64,000 bases of DNA from a virus: IMG/VR virus record IMGVR_UViG_3300042464_001105, positions 1 through 64,000 of that record. The stretch is one strand, 5' to 3'. The notes below the pieces were generated by a model, which was not told where the DNA came from, did no database searches, and saw only the letters and a program-made list of their open reading frames with translations. The translations under genes and the position numbers were made by a program. Positions 18,398-27,417 of the stretch are shown here, one piece after another. Within the stretch, counting starts at the first letter, position 1; each line of letters opens with the position of its first letter.

Positions 18398-19378
18398 GTG
18401 GTTATGGAATTTCACGAGGCTGCATGTATCTTCCCCATGATGACGGACGAGCAGATTGAATCGCTTGCAAAGGACATCGAAACCAACGGTTTGATTGTTC
18501 CGATTTCTGTAATGGATGGAAGGATACTCGACGGGCGAAACCGCTGGATAGCGTGTTCAAAGATATCCAAGACACCAAAGACGGTGAACGTCAATCCGTC
18601 AGATCCAATTGCATATGTGCTAAGCATGAACCGGGAAAGGCGGCATCTTGATGATGGGCAAGCGGCGATGGCCGGTGCTCGCGGAAAGGAATTGTATGAA
18701 CGACAAGCGAAAGAACGACAGGGAAAAAGAAACGACTTAACTTCTGGGCCAATTGTCCCACAAGTAAAGCAAAGTCAACAGGTACATAGAGCCCGCGATA
18801 AGGCCGGTGAAGCTGTAGGCGTTAGCGGCAAGCAGGTCGATCGAGCCACTAAAGTGCTAACTCATGGATCAAGGGCCCTCATTGAAGCCTGTGACAAAGG
18901 CGAAGTAGCCGTTTCTGCCGCGGCTAAGTTGGCGGTTCTGCCCAAGGCAGTTCAATCCGAGGTCATTAAGCAAGCTCGAGACGACGGCAGGGATATCGGC
19001 AAGGCTGTCGCTCAAGCCGCAAAGCATGCGGTCGCACGATCCGATGAAGTATGGACCGAAAGCGAATTAGAAAGAAAAGAGCTGGTTATGAAAGGCGTGT
19101 CGGTAGTTGCGAACAAGCGTACTGATGGACGGTTGATTCGTTGGGCATGCGAGAATCGTTGTTATGTGCCGATAGATCGAGGCACGCAATGGGGAAATCC
19201 ATTCATCGTCGACGAGGATGGCGACAGAGATCGTGTATGCGATTCCTTCGATGTGTTTTTTGAACTCAAACCTAGCCTGCAAAACAAAATCCACTCACTC
19301 AAAGGCAAAGTACTTGGTTGTTGGTGTTACCCTTGCCGATGCCACGGCGATCGATTGTGCGGAGAAGCGAACAAGTAG
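18398..19378 (+). CDS. ParB-like domain protein with C-terminal DUF4326
   Basis: Starts at GTG 18398, five bases after GGAG; ATG 18404 is the alternative. Residues 5-95 are a ParB/Spo0J-type nuclease-like domain (MTDEQIESLAKDIETNGL, DGRNRW, SMNRERRHLDDGQ). A helical middle follows with a helix-turn-helix-like segment (AGEAVGVSGKQVDRATKVL). The last 75 residues match DUF4326: CYVPIDRGTQWGNPF ... GKVLGCWCYPCRCHGDRL. The domain mix suggests a DNA-binding regulator or nuclease-related protein of the early operon. DUF4326 has no firm function; its conserved Cys/His end could bind metal. Confidence 0.8.
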   Translation: MVMEFHEAACIFPMMTDEQIESLAKDIETNGLIVPISVMDGRILDGRNRWIACSKISKTPKTVNVNPSDPIAYVLSMNRERRHLDDGQAAMAGARGKELYERQAKERQGKRNDLTSGPIVPQVKQSQQVHRARDKAGEAVGVSGKQVDRATKVLTHGSRALIEACDKGEVAVSAAAKLAVLPKAVQSEVIKQARDDGRDIGKAVAQAAKHAVARSDEVWTESELERKELVMKGVSVVANKRTDGRLIRWACENRCYVPIDRGTQWGNPFIVDEDGDRDRVCDSFDVFFELKPSLQNKIHSLKGKVLGCWCYPCRCHGDRLCGEANK

Positions 19379-19397
19379 AAAACCGGAGCAAGGAAGC

Positions 19398-19790
19398 ATG
19401 TTCAAATTGGAATTGGAATATCCGCCAACCATCAACCACCAGTTCAGTTTCCGCCAAGGGCGCCCAGTGCTTTCCAAGGATGCGCGAGCCTATCGGCAAA
19501 CCGTTCGCCGTCAACTCATGCTGGCAAAGGTCAAACCGATGATGGGCAAGATTGCCGTGCAGATTGAGCTATTTCCACCGGATGCTCGACGGCGAGATTG
19601 TGACAACGTGCAGAAGCCAATTCTGGATGCGTTGCAGCAAGCCGGTGCATTTTGGGACGACTCGCAGGTTGTTTGGTTGCTGACGATCAAATCAGAACCA
19701 GTTTCCGGCGGCAAGGCAATTGTGACGATCAGTGAAATTGAAGAAGTTCGACAACCATTTATGTTTTCATATCAGGAGTCGCTTGCGTGA
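19398..19790 (+). CDS. rusA: RusA-family Holliday junction resolvase
   Basis: Starts at ATG 19398, after AAGGA. The frame opens earlier (19218), but that part overlaps the ParB gene and is not needed. The 130-aa product has the RusA layout: N-terminal PPTINHQF, then the metal-binding signature RRDCDNVQKPILDAL followed by FWDDSQV, which carries the conserved aspartates. RusA enzymes resolve four-way junctions during phage recombination and before packaging. The stop overlaps the primase start by 4 bp. Confidence 0.88.
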   Translation: MFKLELEYPPTINHQFSFRQGRPVLSKDARAYRQTVRRQLMLAKVKPMMGKIAVQIELFPPDARRRDCDNVQKPILDALQQAGAFWDDSQVVWLLTIKSEPVSGGKAIVTISEIEEVRQPFMFSYQESLA

Positions 19791-22132
19791 ATCAACTAGC
19801 AACTGCTACTCCAGCGTGCCTCCGTGAATGTTCACAGTGGGTTGCTTGGAAGTATATCCAACGCGACGGGAAGAATACGAAAGCCCCAATTAATCCCGCC
19901 ACCGGAAGCTTGGCGTCTTCGACAGATCCGTCGGATTGGGGCTCATTCATGCAAGCGACAGAAGCGTGCCGGCTAGACTCGAAATTAGCGGGCGTTGGCT
20001 TCGTTTTCACAGCGGATGATCCGTACTGCGGCGTCGATCTGGATAACTGCATTGATGCCGAAAACGGCAAGCTAAAAAGCTGGGCGGCCGGTCTTCTGAG
20101 CCAACTCGACAGTTATGCCGAGACAAGTCCATCCGGCACGGGCGTGAAAGTATTCATCAAAGCCAACAAGCCAGGACGCCGTTGTCGCAAAGCGTATCAA
20201 GATGGCGAAATCGAAATCTACGATCGCAACCGCTTTTTCACAGTGACTGGAGACCGTCTCCAGGAATACCCAAGCGATATCAAATTCCGCCAGCAGTCGC
20301 TCGACTTGGTTTATGCTTTCGTCTTTGGTGACGACGAACCGGGGGCCGCGATTGCTGCCAACGGCAGACCGTCACCACCGAGCGACGACAGTTCTATAGT
20401 CGCTTTAAGTGATATTGAGATCATCGAACTCGCTAGCAAGAAACCAAAGACTGGGGATAAGTTCCGATCGTTATGGGAAGGTCATTGGAACGACCATTAC
20501 AACTCGGCCAGCGAAGCCGACTCGTCGGTCGTATTTACTTTGGCTTATTACACTAAAGATGCGGCACAGATTGATCGTATTTTTCGACAATCGAAGTTGA
20601 TGCGATCCAAGTGGGATCAGTTGCACGGTAGCGAGACTTACGGTGGAACCACGATCGCGAAGGCACTCAGTAAGGTCACCAAGCAATACACACCGAAGAA
20701 AAAGCGACCTGGTTCGCAGCGAAGCCAGCCACCAGCGAATCTCGGCTTTCCAAAGTCTGCCATTGACTGGGACTTCAAAAGCGATCAGACCGAAAACGCC
20801 ATGGCCGTTGAGTACATCGACGGCAATCAAGCCAAACTACGATACGTTCCGTCTTGGAAAAAATGGCTCGCCTGGGATGGGAAACGATGGAAAGTCGACG
20901 TAGATACGGGCCGAACGACACGATTGGCTAGGAGGCTCGTCCGTAACTACTGGGATCGACTTCAGCATGTTCAGTCTGAGAAGCAACAGAAGGAATGGGC
21001 CGACTTCTGTCGCTGGGCCAATCGCAAGACTACGATCGAGAACGTTGTTTCACTCGCTCGATGTGATGCGAGAACGACGATCGAACACGAGCTACTCAAT
21101 CAGAATACATACTTTCTAAATTTGCAGAACGGGACTCTCGACATGTCCACATGGGAGTTTCGTGACCATCGACAAACGGACTCCATTACTCAGATCGCCA
21201 ATGTTGCTTTCGATCCTAAGGCCAATTGTCCAAAGTGGCGTGCGTTCATCGATTTGATCTTTGGCAGCGATGATGAAGCTAAGCGATACATCCAGGCACT
21301 ACTCGGTTATTCTTGCTCTGGCGACGTAGGAGAGCATATCCTGCCGATCTGCTACGGATCCGGTGCCAACGGGAAATCGACCCTGTGGAATGCAATCGTC
21401 GAGTTGCTTGGCGACTATGCGATGCTCGCACCTAGCAAGCTTCTTCTGGGCACAACAAACGAACACGACACCGTCATCGCATCGCTTTACCAGCGGCGTT
21501 TGGTCGCGATCAGTGAGCCCGATGAAGGTTCAAAGCTGCGAGAGGCCCGGGTCAAGGAACTGACTGGTGACGAGCAGATCACAGCGAGGCGGATGCGTGA
21601 GGATTATTGGAGCTTTCGGCGGACGCATAAGTTTTGGTTGAGTACGAACCATCTGCCGCAGATCAACGGTACCGATGAAGGCATCTGGCGTCGCATCAAG
21701 CTGATTCCGTTCCGAGTTGATCTCAGGAAGGTTACGGAGCCCATCCCTGACTACCACAAACTGCTGGTCGGCGAGGAAGGACCAGGCATCCTCAACTGGC
21801 TCCTAGATGGCTTCAAAGACTGGCGCGCTCACGGGTTCATTGAGCCTAAATCGGTCATCAACGAGACCCAATCGTATCGCGGTAGTTCCGACGAACTCGG
21901 TCGCTTCATAACGGACTGCTGCGATGTCTCTCTCGAGCTCGTAGTCGCCTCGTCAGAGCTATTTGATGCCTACCGAGTTTGGGGTGGCGACATGAGCCAA
22001 GTGCGTTTTTCGAAGCAGATGCAGACCCGTTTTGCGCACTCAAAACGCACCTTCGGAAGGTACCGAAACAAGCAGGTGTTTGAGGGCATTTCTTTGTCAG
22101 AAAGTGATGAAATTGCGCAACTCAATGACTAA
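19787..22132 (+). CDS. Primase-helicase (prim-pol-like domain plus SF3 helicase)
   Basis: 781 aa from GTG 19787, overlapping the rusA stop. The N-terminal domain has GVGFVFTADDPYCGVDLDNC and TSPSGTGVKVFIKA, features of the phage primase-polymerase type. A D5-like linker domain follows (about 330-480), then a superfamily 3 helicase: Walker A GSGANGKSTLW near 525, Walker B VAISEPDE near 570, and motif C FWLSTNHLP near 620. The C-terminal end resembles a D5_N/winged-helix tail. It is the replication initiator or fork helicase of the phage and the last gene of the early operon. Confidence 0.9.
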   Translation: MNQLATATPACLRECSQWVAWKYIQRDGKNTKAPINPATGSLASSTDPSDWGSFMQATEACRLDSKLAGVGFVFTADDPYCGVDLDNCIDAENGKLKSWAAGLLSQLDSYAETSPSGTGVKVFIKANKPGRRCRKAYQDGEIEIYDRNRFFTVTGDRLQEYPSDIKFRQQSLDLVYAFVFGDDEPGAAIAANGRPSPPSDDSSIVALSDIEIIELASKKPKTGDKFRSLWEGHWNDHYNSASEADSSVVFTLAYYTKDAAQIDRIFRQSKLMRSKWDQLHGSETYGGTTIAKALSKVTKQYTPKKKRPGSQRSQPPANLGFPKSAIDWDFKSDQTENAMAVEYIDGNQAKLRYVPSWKKWLAWDGKRWKVDVDTGRTTRLARRLVRNYWDRLQHVQSEKQQKEWADFCRWANRKTTIENVVSLARCDARTTIEHELLNQNTYFLNLQNGTLDMSTWEFRDHRQTDSITQIANVAFDPKANCPKWRAFIDLIFGSDDEAKRYIQALLGYSCSGDVGEHILPICYGSGANGKSTLWNAIVELLGDYAMLAPSKLLLGTTNEHDTVIASLYQRRLVAISEPDEGSKLREARVKELTGDEQITARRMREDYWSFRRTHKFWLSTNHLPQINGTDEGIWRRIKLIPFRVDLRKVTEPIPDYHKLLVGEEGPGILNWLLDGFKDWRAHGFIEPKSVINETQSYRGSSDELGRFITDCCDVSLELVVASSELFDAYRVWGGDMSQVRFSKQMQTRFAHSKRTFGRYRNKQVFEGISLSESDEIAQLND

Positions 22133-22661
22133 CGAAAAACCTTCAAAAACATTGGGATTTTGCAGATTGCGCCGGCTTGTGGTGGGTCACGTCATTATCT
22201 TCCATATGCGTGCGCGCATGGAAAATAACAAAAGTACTCAACGCACCTGGCGCACTGGGCTCAAAAGCGACCTTCTGACGGTCGATGTTTCGAGCGCGGT
22301 TCGCTCCCCGATTGAGTCGCTTCGAACTCGCGGATGTAGCCCATCGATCGACGCTGGACTTCGCTTCCGAACTTCGCGACTCCAACCTGCGTTCGAGTCT
22401 CGCACCACGTTACGCACTGACGCGAGATCTCTACCAAGTCGCCCAACGGAGCCGCCCATCGCGCCCATCGCGTCAGTGGGCCAACTGTGGCCCCACGGTG
22501 CGTCTGCCAGTATGGCACCCGCGATCCCCCCAGTGGATGGGTCCTCCCCCAAAAATCAACGCGTCATTGGGCTGCGGGAAGAGCCGCGTTATTAACCTCA
22601 GTTTGTTTTATTTCGCCGAATGAACTAGCGGAGCCTTAATCGAATGCACAATTCAAATAAA
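22133..22661. other. Intergenic gap with no supported gene
   Basis: About 530 bp between the primase-helicase and a leftward membrane gene. Frames on both strands are short, arginine/serine-rich and unlike known proteins, as expected of shadow frames. An imperfect hairpin lies at about 22201-22222 (TCCAT...ATGGA with a GCG/CGC inner stem), without a T-run. The region could hold the early operon terminator or a replication origin, but nothing decides this. Confidence 0.4.
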
Positions 22662-23183
22662 TTAACCCGCGCTAGCTGCAATCAAAATCGCCATTCCGTA
22701 CCAAATCGAGATCCCCATTGCCGAGATTATCGCATTGGTGAGGCTTGGTTTGATTGGGTGAGCGGCGGCCAGAGCCGCAGCACATGCGATGTATGGAATG
22801 GTGAAAAACAAAAGTTCCGACCAGCTTTCATAGCCAATGAATCCAAAGGGCGTTCCAAGAATCCAAAGCATTGTTTTTGCTCTAGCTCCAAAAAGCAATC
22901 CCCAGCTTACGAAGAGAACCGCTGGCAGTACAAGCAGAGTTATCAAAACAGTTCCTCGCCACGGAAGCACATAGATGTACAAGACATGCGCAGCGACGCC
23001 CGAGGCAATCGCAATCGTCCAAATCACGACAATCGCGAGCGGCTCACGTCGAAAGTCGGAGAGCAGGTAAAGCCACAAGGCAAACACCGCAGTCAATGCG
23101 AACAAGCTCCGAAGGCTAATGGGACGGCCCTTGAGATTCCGCTTTTGGCTACTTGCTGTTTCGCATTCGATGTTTTCAAGCAT
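22662..23183 (-). CDS. Small integral membrane protein
   Basis: Starts at ATG 23183 (173 aa); a GTG two codons earlier is possible. About 25 charged N-terminal residues precede ISLRSLFALTAVFALWLYLL, a type of first membrane helix often seen in planctomycete proteins. Four or five further hydrophobic helices follow. There are no enzyme motifs. It is transcribed leftward between two rightward phage genes, so it has its own promoter and could be an accessory gene such as a superinfection factor, or a host gene. Function unknown. Confidence 0.65.
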   Translation of the reverse strand: MLENIECETASSQKRNLKGRPISLRSLFALTAVFALWLYLLSDFRREPLAIVVIWTIAIASGVAAHVLYIYVLPWRGTVLITLLVLPAVLFVSWGLLFGARAKTMLWILGTPFGFIGYESWSELLFFTIPYIACAAALAAAHPIKPSLTNAIISAMGISIWYGMAILIAASAG

Positions 23184-23324
23184 AGTCACATCTTATTGCT
23201 CGCGAGGCTGCCGGGCTAACTGAAACACGAACTCAACTAAAACAATCTAACGAATTCTTGTCCAACGTAACCATCCAACCACCACAACCATTCCGTCTCA
23301 ATGAAATTCCAGGAGGGAAGTATT

Positions 23325-24728
23325 ATGAAAATCGAAATGTGGTCGATCGACCAGGTCAAGCCGTACGAAAACAATCCTCGCATTAATGATGATGCGGTCG
23401 CTTCAGTCGCCGCATCCATTCGAGAGTTTGGATTCCAGCAACCTTTGGTAGTTGATTCTGCCGGCGTCATCATCGTCGGCCATACGCGTTTGAAGGCGGC
23501 GATCAAACTCGGTCTCGATCGGGTCCCGATCCTGGTAGCCACCAACCTCACGCCGGAACAGGTCCGAGCCTATCGCATTGCCGACAACAAGACAGCCGAG
23601 CTTGCCGAATGGAATTATGACTTGCTGCCGATCGAATTGTCGGCATTGCAGGAAGCCAACTACGATCTCTGCCTGCTGGGGTTCAGTGCCGATGAGTTGG
23701 CAAAGTTGATGGACACCGGCGTCAACGAGGGGCTCACCGATCCAGATGATGTTCCCTTGCCACCCGACGATGCGATCACACAACCAGGCGATCTTTGGAT
23801 TCTTGGAAATCATCGGTTGCTTTGTGGTGACTCTTCAAATCCAGAACATCTTGATCGACTGCTCGCAGGCAAGCCTATCCATCTTGTGAACACGGACCCG
23901 CCGTACAACGTCAAGGTTGAACCGCGAAGCAAGAACGCAATCGCAGCCGGCTTGAGTTCGTTTACCAACGATGCCGCGTCGTCGAAGCTGAAGAACGACC
24001 AGGGCATGGCAGCGTTCACGCATGCGATCAATCAGAAGAACAAGTCCAAGACCGGCGCGGCGGCAACGGCGACCGCAAACGCACCTCGGCAAAAGATGCG
24101 AGCCAAGGATCGCCCGCTTGCGAATGACTTCGTTTCCGATGATGAGTTCGATCGATTGCTCGACGCATGGTTCGGAAACATTGCACGTGTGCTGGTCCCC
24201 GGGGGCTGCTTCTACATCTGGGGTGGTTACGCCAACTGCGGCAACTATCCCCCGTTCCTGAAGAAGCATGGATTGTACTTCAGCCAAGCGATCATCTGGA
24301 ACAAGATGCATCCGGTTTTGACACGTAAAGATTTTATGGGCGCTCACGAGTGGGCGTTCTATGGATGGAACGAAGGTGCCGGCCACAAGTACTATGGGCC
24401 GAACAACGAAACCGATTTGTGGAATGTTAAGAAGATCCCGCCACAACAACTTGAGCATCTGACTGGCAAGCCTGCCGAGCTCGCGGTTCGATCAATTCAG
24501 TACTCGTCGCTTCCTGGCCACAACGTACTCGACCTCTTCGGTGGCAGCGGCTCAACCTTGATTGGCGCTGAGCAGACTGGACGCAATGCGTTCTTAATGG
24601 AACTCGATTGTCCATACGCAGACGTAATCGTTGATCGGTACCAAAGGTTCACCGGCAAGCAAGCGATTCTCGAGCGAACGGGTGAGTCACCGATTCCGAT
24701 GAAGCCACGTGAAGCGAACATGCGATAG
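23325..24728 (+). CDS. ParB-domain / DNA methyltransferase fusion
   Basis: Starts at ATG 23325 after GGAGGG (467 aa). Residues 1-130 are a ParB-like domain (VKPYENNPRINDDAV, GHTRLKAAIKLG, RIADNKTAE). The rest is an amino-methyltransferase of beta-class order: catalytic DPPY near residue 190, then the SAM-binding LFGGSGSTLIGAE near 402. Such fusions are common in phages and methylate adenine-N6 or cytosine-N4; the target site cannot be read from the sequence. No restriction partner lies next to it, so it is probably an orphan methylase protecting or regulating phage DNA. About 60 low-complexity residues (Ala/Thr/Lys-rich) lie between motif IV and the target-recognition region. Confidence 0.9.
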   Translation: MKIEMWSIDQVKPYENNPRINDDAVASVAASIREFGFQQPLVVDSAGVIIVGHTRLKAAIKLGLDRVPILVATNLTPEQVRAYRIADNKTAELAEWNYDLLPIELSALQEANYDLCLLGFSADELAKLMDTGVNEGLTDPDDVPLPPDDAITQPGDLWILGNHRLLCGDSSNPEHLDRLLAGKPIHLVNTDPPYNVKVEPRSKNAIAAGLSSFTNDAASSKLKNDQGMAAFTHAINQKNKSKTGAAATATANAPRQKMRAKDRPLANDFVSDDEFDRLLDAWFGNIARVLVPGGCFYIWGGYANCGNYPPFLKKHGLYFSQAIIWNKMHPVLTRKDFMGAHEWAFYGWNEGAGHKYYGPNNETDLWNVKKIPPQQLEHLTGKPAELAVRSIQYSSLPGHNVLDLFGGSGSTLIGAEQTGRNAFLMELDCPYADVIVDRYQRFTGKQAILERTGESPIPMKPREANMR

Positions 24729-24738
24729 GAGGTCGCGT

Positions 24739-25056
24739 TCAAAGTTTATGACAATGCCAAGCTTGATCCTCGAAAACATAAACGTACTCAGTACCACAGT
24801 TCCTTGCGAACTCGTGGAGGGCAGCGCGCGTTGGCATGGCGACCGCGTTATTGCCAGCGGTAAATCGCTCCGGACTACCGTCGTTAGCGAGCGATCGAAT
24901 ATCGCCGCCAGCAACAAGCGTCCGTACCGAATCAATAGCGATGTAGTTTTGTTCGAGAATCTTGCCGGCATGGTCTGGGTAACCATCGAAGTGCAGATAG
25001 ATCGCCGCATACCGACCATCGTCTTGCTTGCAAGCGATCGTGGCTCGTGTAGACAT
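24739..25056 (-). CDS. Conserved small phage protein, 105 aa
   Basis: Starts at ATG 25056 after AAGGA. The opening MSTRATIACKQDDGRYAAIY followed by HFDGYPDHAG belongs to a small family seen in many phages and mobile elements ('YxHxDGYP' proteins). It contains conserved histidine and tyrosine residues but no known catalytic set. It is the last gene of the leftward accessory cluster and runs tail to tail with the methyltransferase. Function unknown. Confidence 0.8.
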   Translation of the reverse strand: MSTRATIACKQDDGRYAAIYLHFDGYPDHAGKILEQNYIAIDSVRTLVAGGDIRSLANDGSPERFTAGNNAVAMPTRAALHEFARNCGTEYVYVFEDQAWHCHKL

Positions 25057-25068
25057 GTTTTGTGTTCC

Positions 25069-25293
25069 TTACTTCGATGGTTCGTGATGGTTGGGTTCGA
25101 CGATAGAGACGCAATCGTCAGGCATCGTCAACATGAGGGTTCGACCGTTGTCCCAATCAACATCGATCTGCGTCCAGTCGCGATGATCGTAAACGGCGAC
25201 AACGGTTCCGAGCGATCCAACGGGAATCGGATCGGGATCCTGCAGCATCGACACCAAACGGATGCGATCGCCTTGCTTCAATCGTGTTTTCAT
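25069..25293 (-). CDS. DUF4314 small protein
   Basis: 74 aa. The pattern GDRIRLVSMLQDPDPIPVGSLGTV, then VDWDNGRTL and a closing DDCVSIV, fits DUF4314, a small SH3/KOW-like barrel found in phage accessory regions. It may bind nucleic acid or protein; no role is established. Upstream (25338-25373) is a copy of the element shared by this cluster. It lies 12 bp from the next gene and is probably cotranscribed with it. Confidence 0.8.
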   Translation of the reverse strand: MKTRLKQGDRIRLVSMLQDPDPIPVGSLGTVVAVYDHRDWTQIDVDWDNGRTLMLTMPDDCVSIVEPNHHEPSK

Positions 25294-25337
25294 AGTTGTT
25301 GGTTCCTTACTGTGAGCGAAGCAAAAAAATACGAACC

Positions 25338-25373
25338 GTCACAATCAGCCAGCAAGTCAAGAAAACATCAAGC
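25338..25373 (-). promoter_or_regulatory. Accessory-cluster element, most divergent copy
   Basis: Read leftward it has GCTTGATGT, then a spacer, then GGCTGATTGTGACG, ending 44 bp before the start at 25293. It keeps the GCTTGATGT and TGTG parts seen upstream of other cluster genes, but not the CATG-N3-CATG core. Treat it as a weak member of the family. Confidence 0.4.
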
Positions 25374-25542
25374 CGACATCCAAGCTTGTTTTCTAGATTT
25401 CTTGCAAATATGTGGATCCGCCGGAGAAGCTCAGGGTTGCGTTGTGTCGCGTTGCATTTCAGGTTGGGTTTGTGCCCGTATCCACGAGGAAAAGCCCACA
25501 CGTTGCAAACGTTGGGCGATTGGTGTGGGATCCAGCGAAGTA

Positions 25543-25962
25543 TTAATCTCGACTCGGAACCAACACGCATGCTCCGTCACCAGTGATTGGGTACTCCTTC
25601 AGTTCGCTTGTCCTTGCGAACAACTGGTCGCTTCGACGTATCACGTAGTCAACGTATGCGAAGCACTCGGTATCATCAATCCGCCTGAGTTGGTACCGAA
25701 CTCCCGGTTCAGGAACAGCGATCTGTTCGACGTACAGGTCCGAGATGGTCTTCACTTCGTCAATGTAAGGGCCGGCTGGTCGCAAAATGCCCAGCGTGCT
25801 GCGAAACGAAATGCGTTGGCCTGTTGCTTGGTTGGTGGCGATGATATGTGTGGTCTCGCCAGCCTTCGACGGCTGAAAGATCGATTCGACCTTGACGATG
25901 ATCGTCTTACCACAATGGCAAGCGACATACCGCTCGCCAATCCGGATGTCTTTGGCTCGCAT
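25543..25962 (-). CDS. Hypothetical accessory protein, 139 aa
   Basis: Starts at ATG 25962, three bases after the upstream gene's stop. The N-terminal half (IRIGERYVACHCGK ... ATNQATGQRISF) resembles the N-terminus of the upstream neighbour (TIGGKYYANVSCNR ... ATNLATGKKVLI), so the two probably share a small barrel domain with a Cys pair and arose by duplication. The C-terminal part is different, with no known motif. Probably cotranscribed with the HARE-HTH gene. Function unknown. Confidence 0.7.
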   Translation of the reverse strand: MRAKDIRIGERYVACHCGKTIIVKVESIFQPSKAGETTHIIATNQATGQRISFRSTLGILRPAGPYIDEVKTISDLYVEQIAVPEPGVRYQLRRIDDTECFAYVDYVIRRSDQLFARTSELKEYPITGDGACVLVPSRD

Positions 25963-25965
25963 GAT

Positions 25966-26544
25966 CTAGCCCCGTACCGTAAAGCGGCCGCGTTCTGTTT
26001 TGACAAACTTGCTGTCGTCGCCCTTGGCCAGGTCGCGAAGGATCGCGCTATACAAGGTCGCGTGCGGAGTCTTGCCCCCAGGACTCGACCAGTAACCCTT
26101 GGCTTCCATCGCGGTAACCAACTCTTGAGCATTCATCGGTTCGGAGGATTCGCCAAGGACCTTCAAAGCCGCCGTGACGCAACTCAATCGCTTCTCGCTG
26201 GCGTCGGCGCTTTCCGTCGCTGTTGCTGCAGTCTTTGCCTTACGAAGCTTCTTTGGAACCGCCCCTACTGTGGATGCTGCTTCTCCAATCGTCTCGACCG
26301 TAGCCGGTTCGTTCTCAACAATCGTGACGTTACCTTCTGTGGTTACCTTCGCGCCTCCGCGCCGCATGCCGACTTCACCCTGCAAGCGCTGAGCGCTCTT
26401 GATCAGGACCTTCTTACCGGTCGCGAGGTTGGTGGCATCCCAGCCACCGCGCGGCTTCTCGGCGTCGATCTGGATCTCACATCGATTGCAAGAAACGTTT
26501 GCATAGTACTTGCCGCCGATCGTAACTTCTGCCTTCTTCATCAT
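25966..26544 (-). CDS. HARE-HTH domain protein
   Basis: Starts at ATG 26544 after GGGAGAAAG (192 aa). Residues 1-55 form the barrel-like domain shared with the next gene, including CNRC. An Ala/Thr-rich linker follows (about 60-115). The C-terminal 75 residues match the HARE-HTH (HB1/ASXL) winged helix: SCVTAALKVLGESSEPMNAQELVTAMEAKGYW ... TLYSAILRDL. HARE-HTH modules bind DNA and are often attached to restriction enzymes, methylases or chromatin proteins. Here it may sense modified DNA or act as a cluster regulator; that is inference. Confidence 0.75.
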   Translation of the reverse strand: MMKKAEVTIGGKYYANVSCNRCEIQIDAEKPRGGWDATNLATGKKVLIKSAQRLQGEVGMRRGGAKVTTEGNVTIVENEPATVETIGEAASTVGAVPKKLRKAKTAATATESADASEKRLSCVTAALKVLGESSEPMNAQELVTAMEAKGYWSSPGGKTPHATLYSAILRDLAKGDDSKFVKTERGRFTVRG

Positions 26545-26634
26545 TCTTTCTCCCAATTCGTATTCGTGGTTGGCTGCCATCGTCAGGTCGATCGAACCAC
26601 CGATCAACTACGCGATTCCGTTCCGCGTTTCGGC

Positions 26635-26970
26635 TTATTTGGAAAAGACCAAGTCGGCCAATCCGGTAGAAAGAAAATCCACAATCACCTGAATCTCTGT
26701 ATTAGCCGCAGGTACATCCAATCCGCGGTCAAAGCTAAAAAGTGTTTTGTGGTCGGCGATTCGTTCGATCCAAAGTTTCGAGATCTTGCTCTTGCCCAAT
26801 TCGTAGTCTTCGCTTTTTGCGTGCTCGGCGAAAACCAAAGCGTTGAACTTGTATTGCTCGTTGACCGTTCCAATCACCCAGGTACCGCCACCCGTGGTGC
26901 GTCGATCGATCTTGGTGATCGTCAGGTCGAGGTCTATGTCGTTTTCCCCGTTGTTGTTTGTCTTTGTCAT
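26635..26970 (-). CDS. Hypothetical accessory protein, 111 aa
   Basis: The start is ATG 26970 after CGGAGACG; the in-frame ATG at 27003 lies next to the shared promoter-like element and is less likely. The protein is soluble and beta-rich, with TGGGTWVIGTVNEQYKFNALVF resembling a single-domain sheet. No cysteines, signal or membrane segment. The element copy at 27011-27053 ends 41 bp upstream. Function unknown. Confidence 0.7.
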   Translation of the reverse strand: MTKTNNNGENDIDLDLTITKIDRRTTGGGTWVIGTVNEQYKFNALVFAEHAKSEDYELGKSKISKLWIERIADHKTLFSFDRGLDVPAANTEIQVIVDFLSTGLADLVFSK

Positions 26971-27010
26971 CTTTGCGTCTCCGTTTTGAAAAGCTGTGAA
27001 CATCGTTTTG

Positions 27011-27053
27011 CGTCAACACACAGTTCGCATGCGCTTCGCATTACATCAAGCGC
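27011..27053 (-). promoter_or_regulatory. Accessory-cluster element, copy D
   Basis: Read leftward: GCTTGATGT, spacer, GCGAAGCGCATG, then CTGTGTGTTGACGC. The GCATG and TGTGTGTT parts match the other copies. It lies about 41 bp upstream of the start codon at 26970. Confidence 0.5.
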
Positions 27054-27105
27054 TGTTGGAAAAGATTCAGATAATTCTTTTCCACAGCGCCGCGGTTCGT
27101 CGCGA

Positions 27106-27378
27106 TCAGAAATCTCGACACGTCTCCCAAGCTCGTTTGCTGCCGTAGCAGATCTGCCCACCTTCGACGATGTAGACCGTGTTGTCATCGGCAACGTCTT
27201 GGGCATCGTCTTCGTCCGCATCTTCGTCGCTTGCTTCGTTCATGTCGCGGCCGCTGGTCACGCCGAAGATACGGTTCTCGAAAGGCCAATTCTGCTGAGT
27301 CATCAACCGTATTTTGGCGTCGCCTCCGAACTCTTCGCGGTAGTCGTTGAGGATTTCGATCAAGGTGTCGAGGTTCAT
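27106..27378 (-). CDS. Acidic hypothetical protein, 90 aa
   Basis: Starts at ATG 27378 after CGGAGATAAG. The N-terminal half (LDTLIEILNDYREEFGGDAKIRLM ... ENRIFGV) resembles a family of small phage proteins with a helix and strand pattern; the centre is very acidic (DEDADEDDAQD). Such acidic proteins can act as DNA mimics, but nothing proves that here. It has its own upstream element (27418-27442). Confidence 0.7.
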   Translation of the reverse strand: MNLDTLIEILNDYREEFGGDAKIRLMTQQNWPFENRIFGVTSGRDMNEASDEDADEDDAQDVADDNTVYIVEGGQICYGSKRAWETCRDF

Positions 27379-27417
27379 GTTCTTATCTCCGTTGGGGTGA
27401 ATGAAAAGTCGTTTTCC

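Noticed and set aside
22032-22623. Coding frames in the gap after the primase
   Set aside because: Short, Arg/Ser-rich, mutually overlapping on both strands, with no ribosome site or recognisable product.
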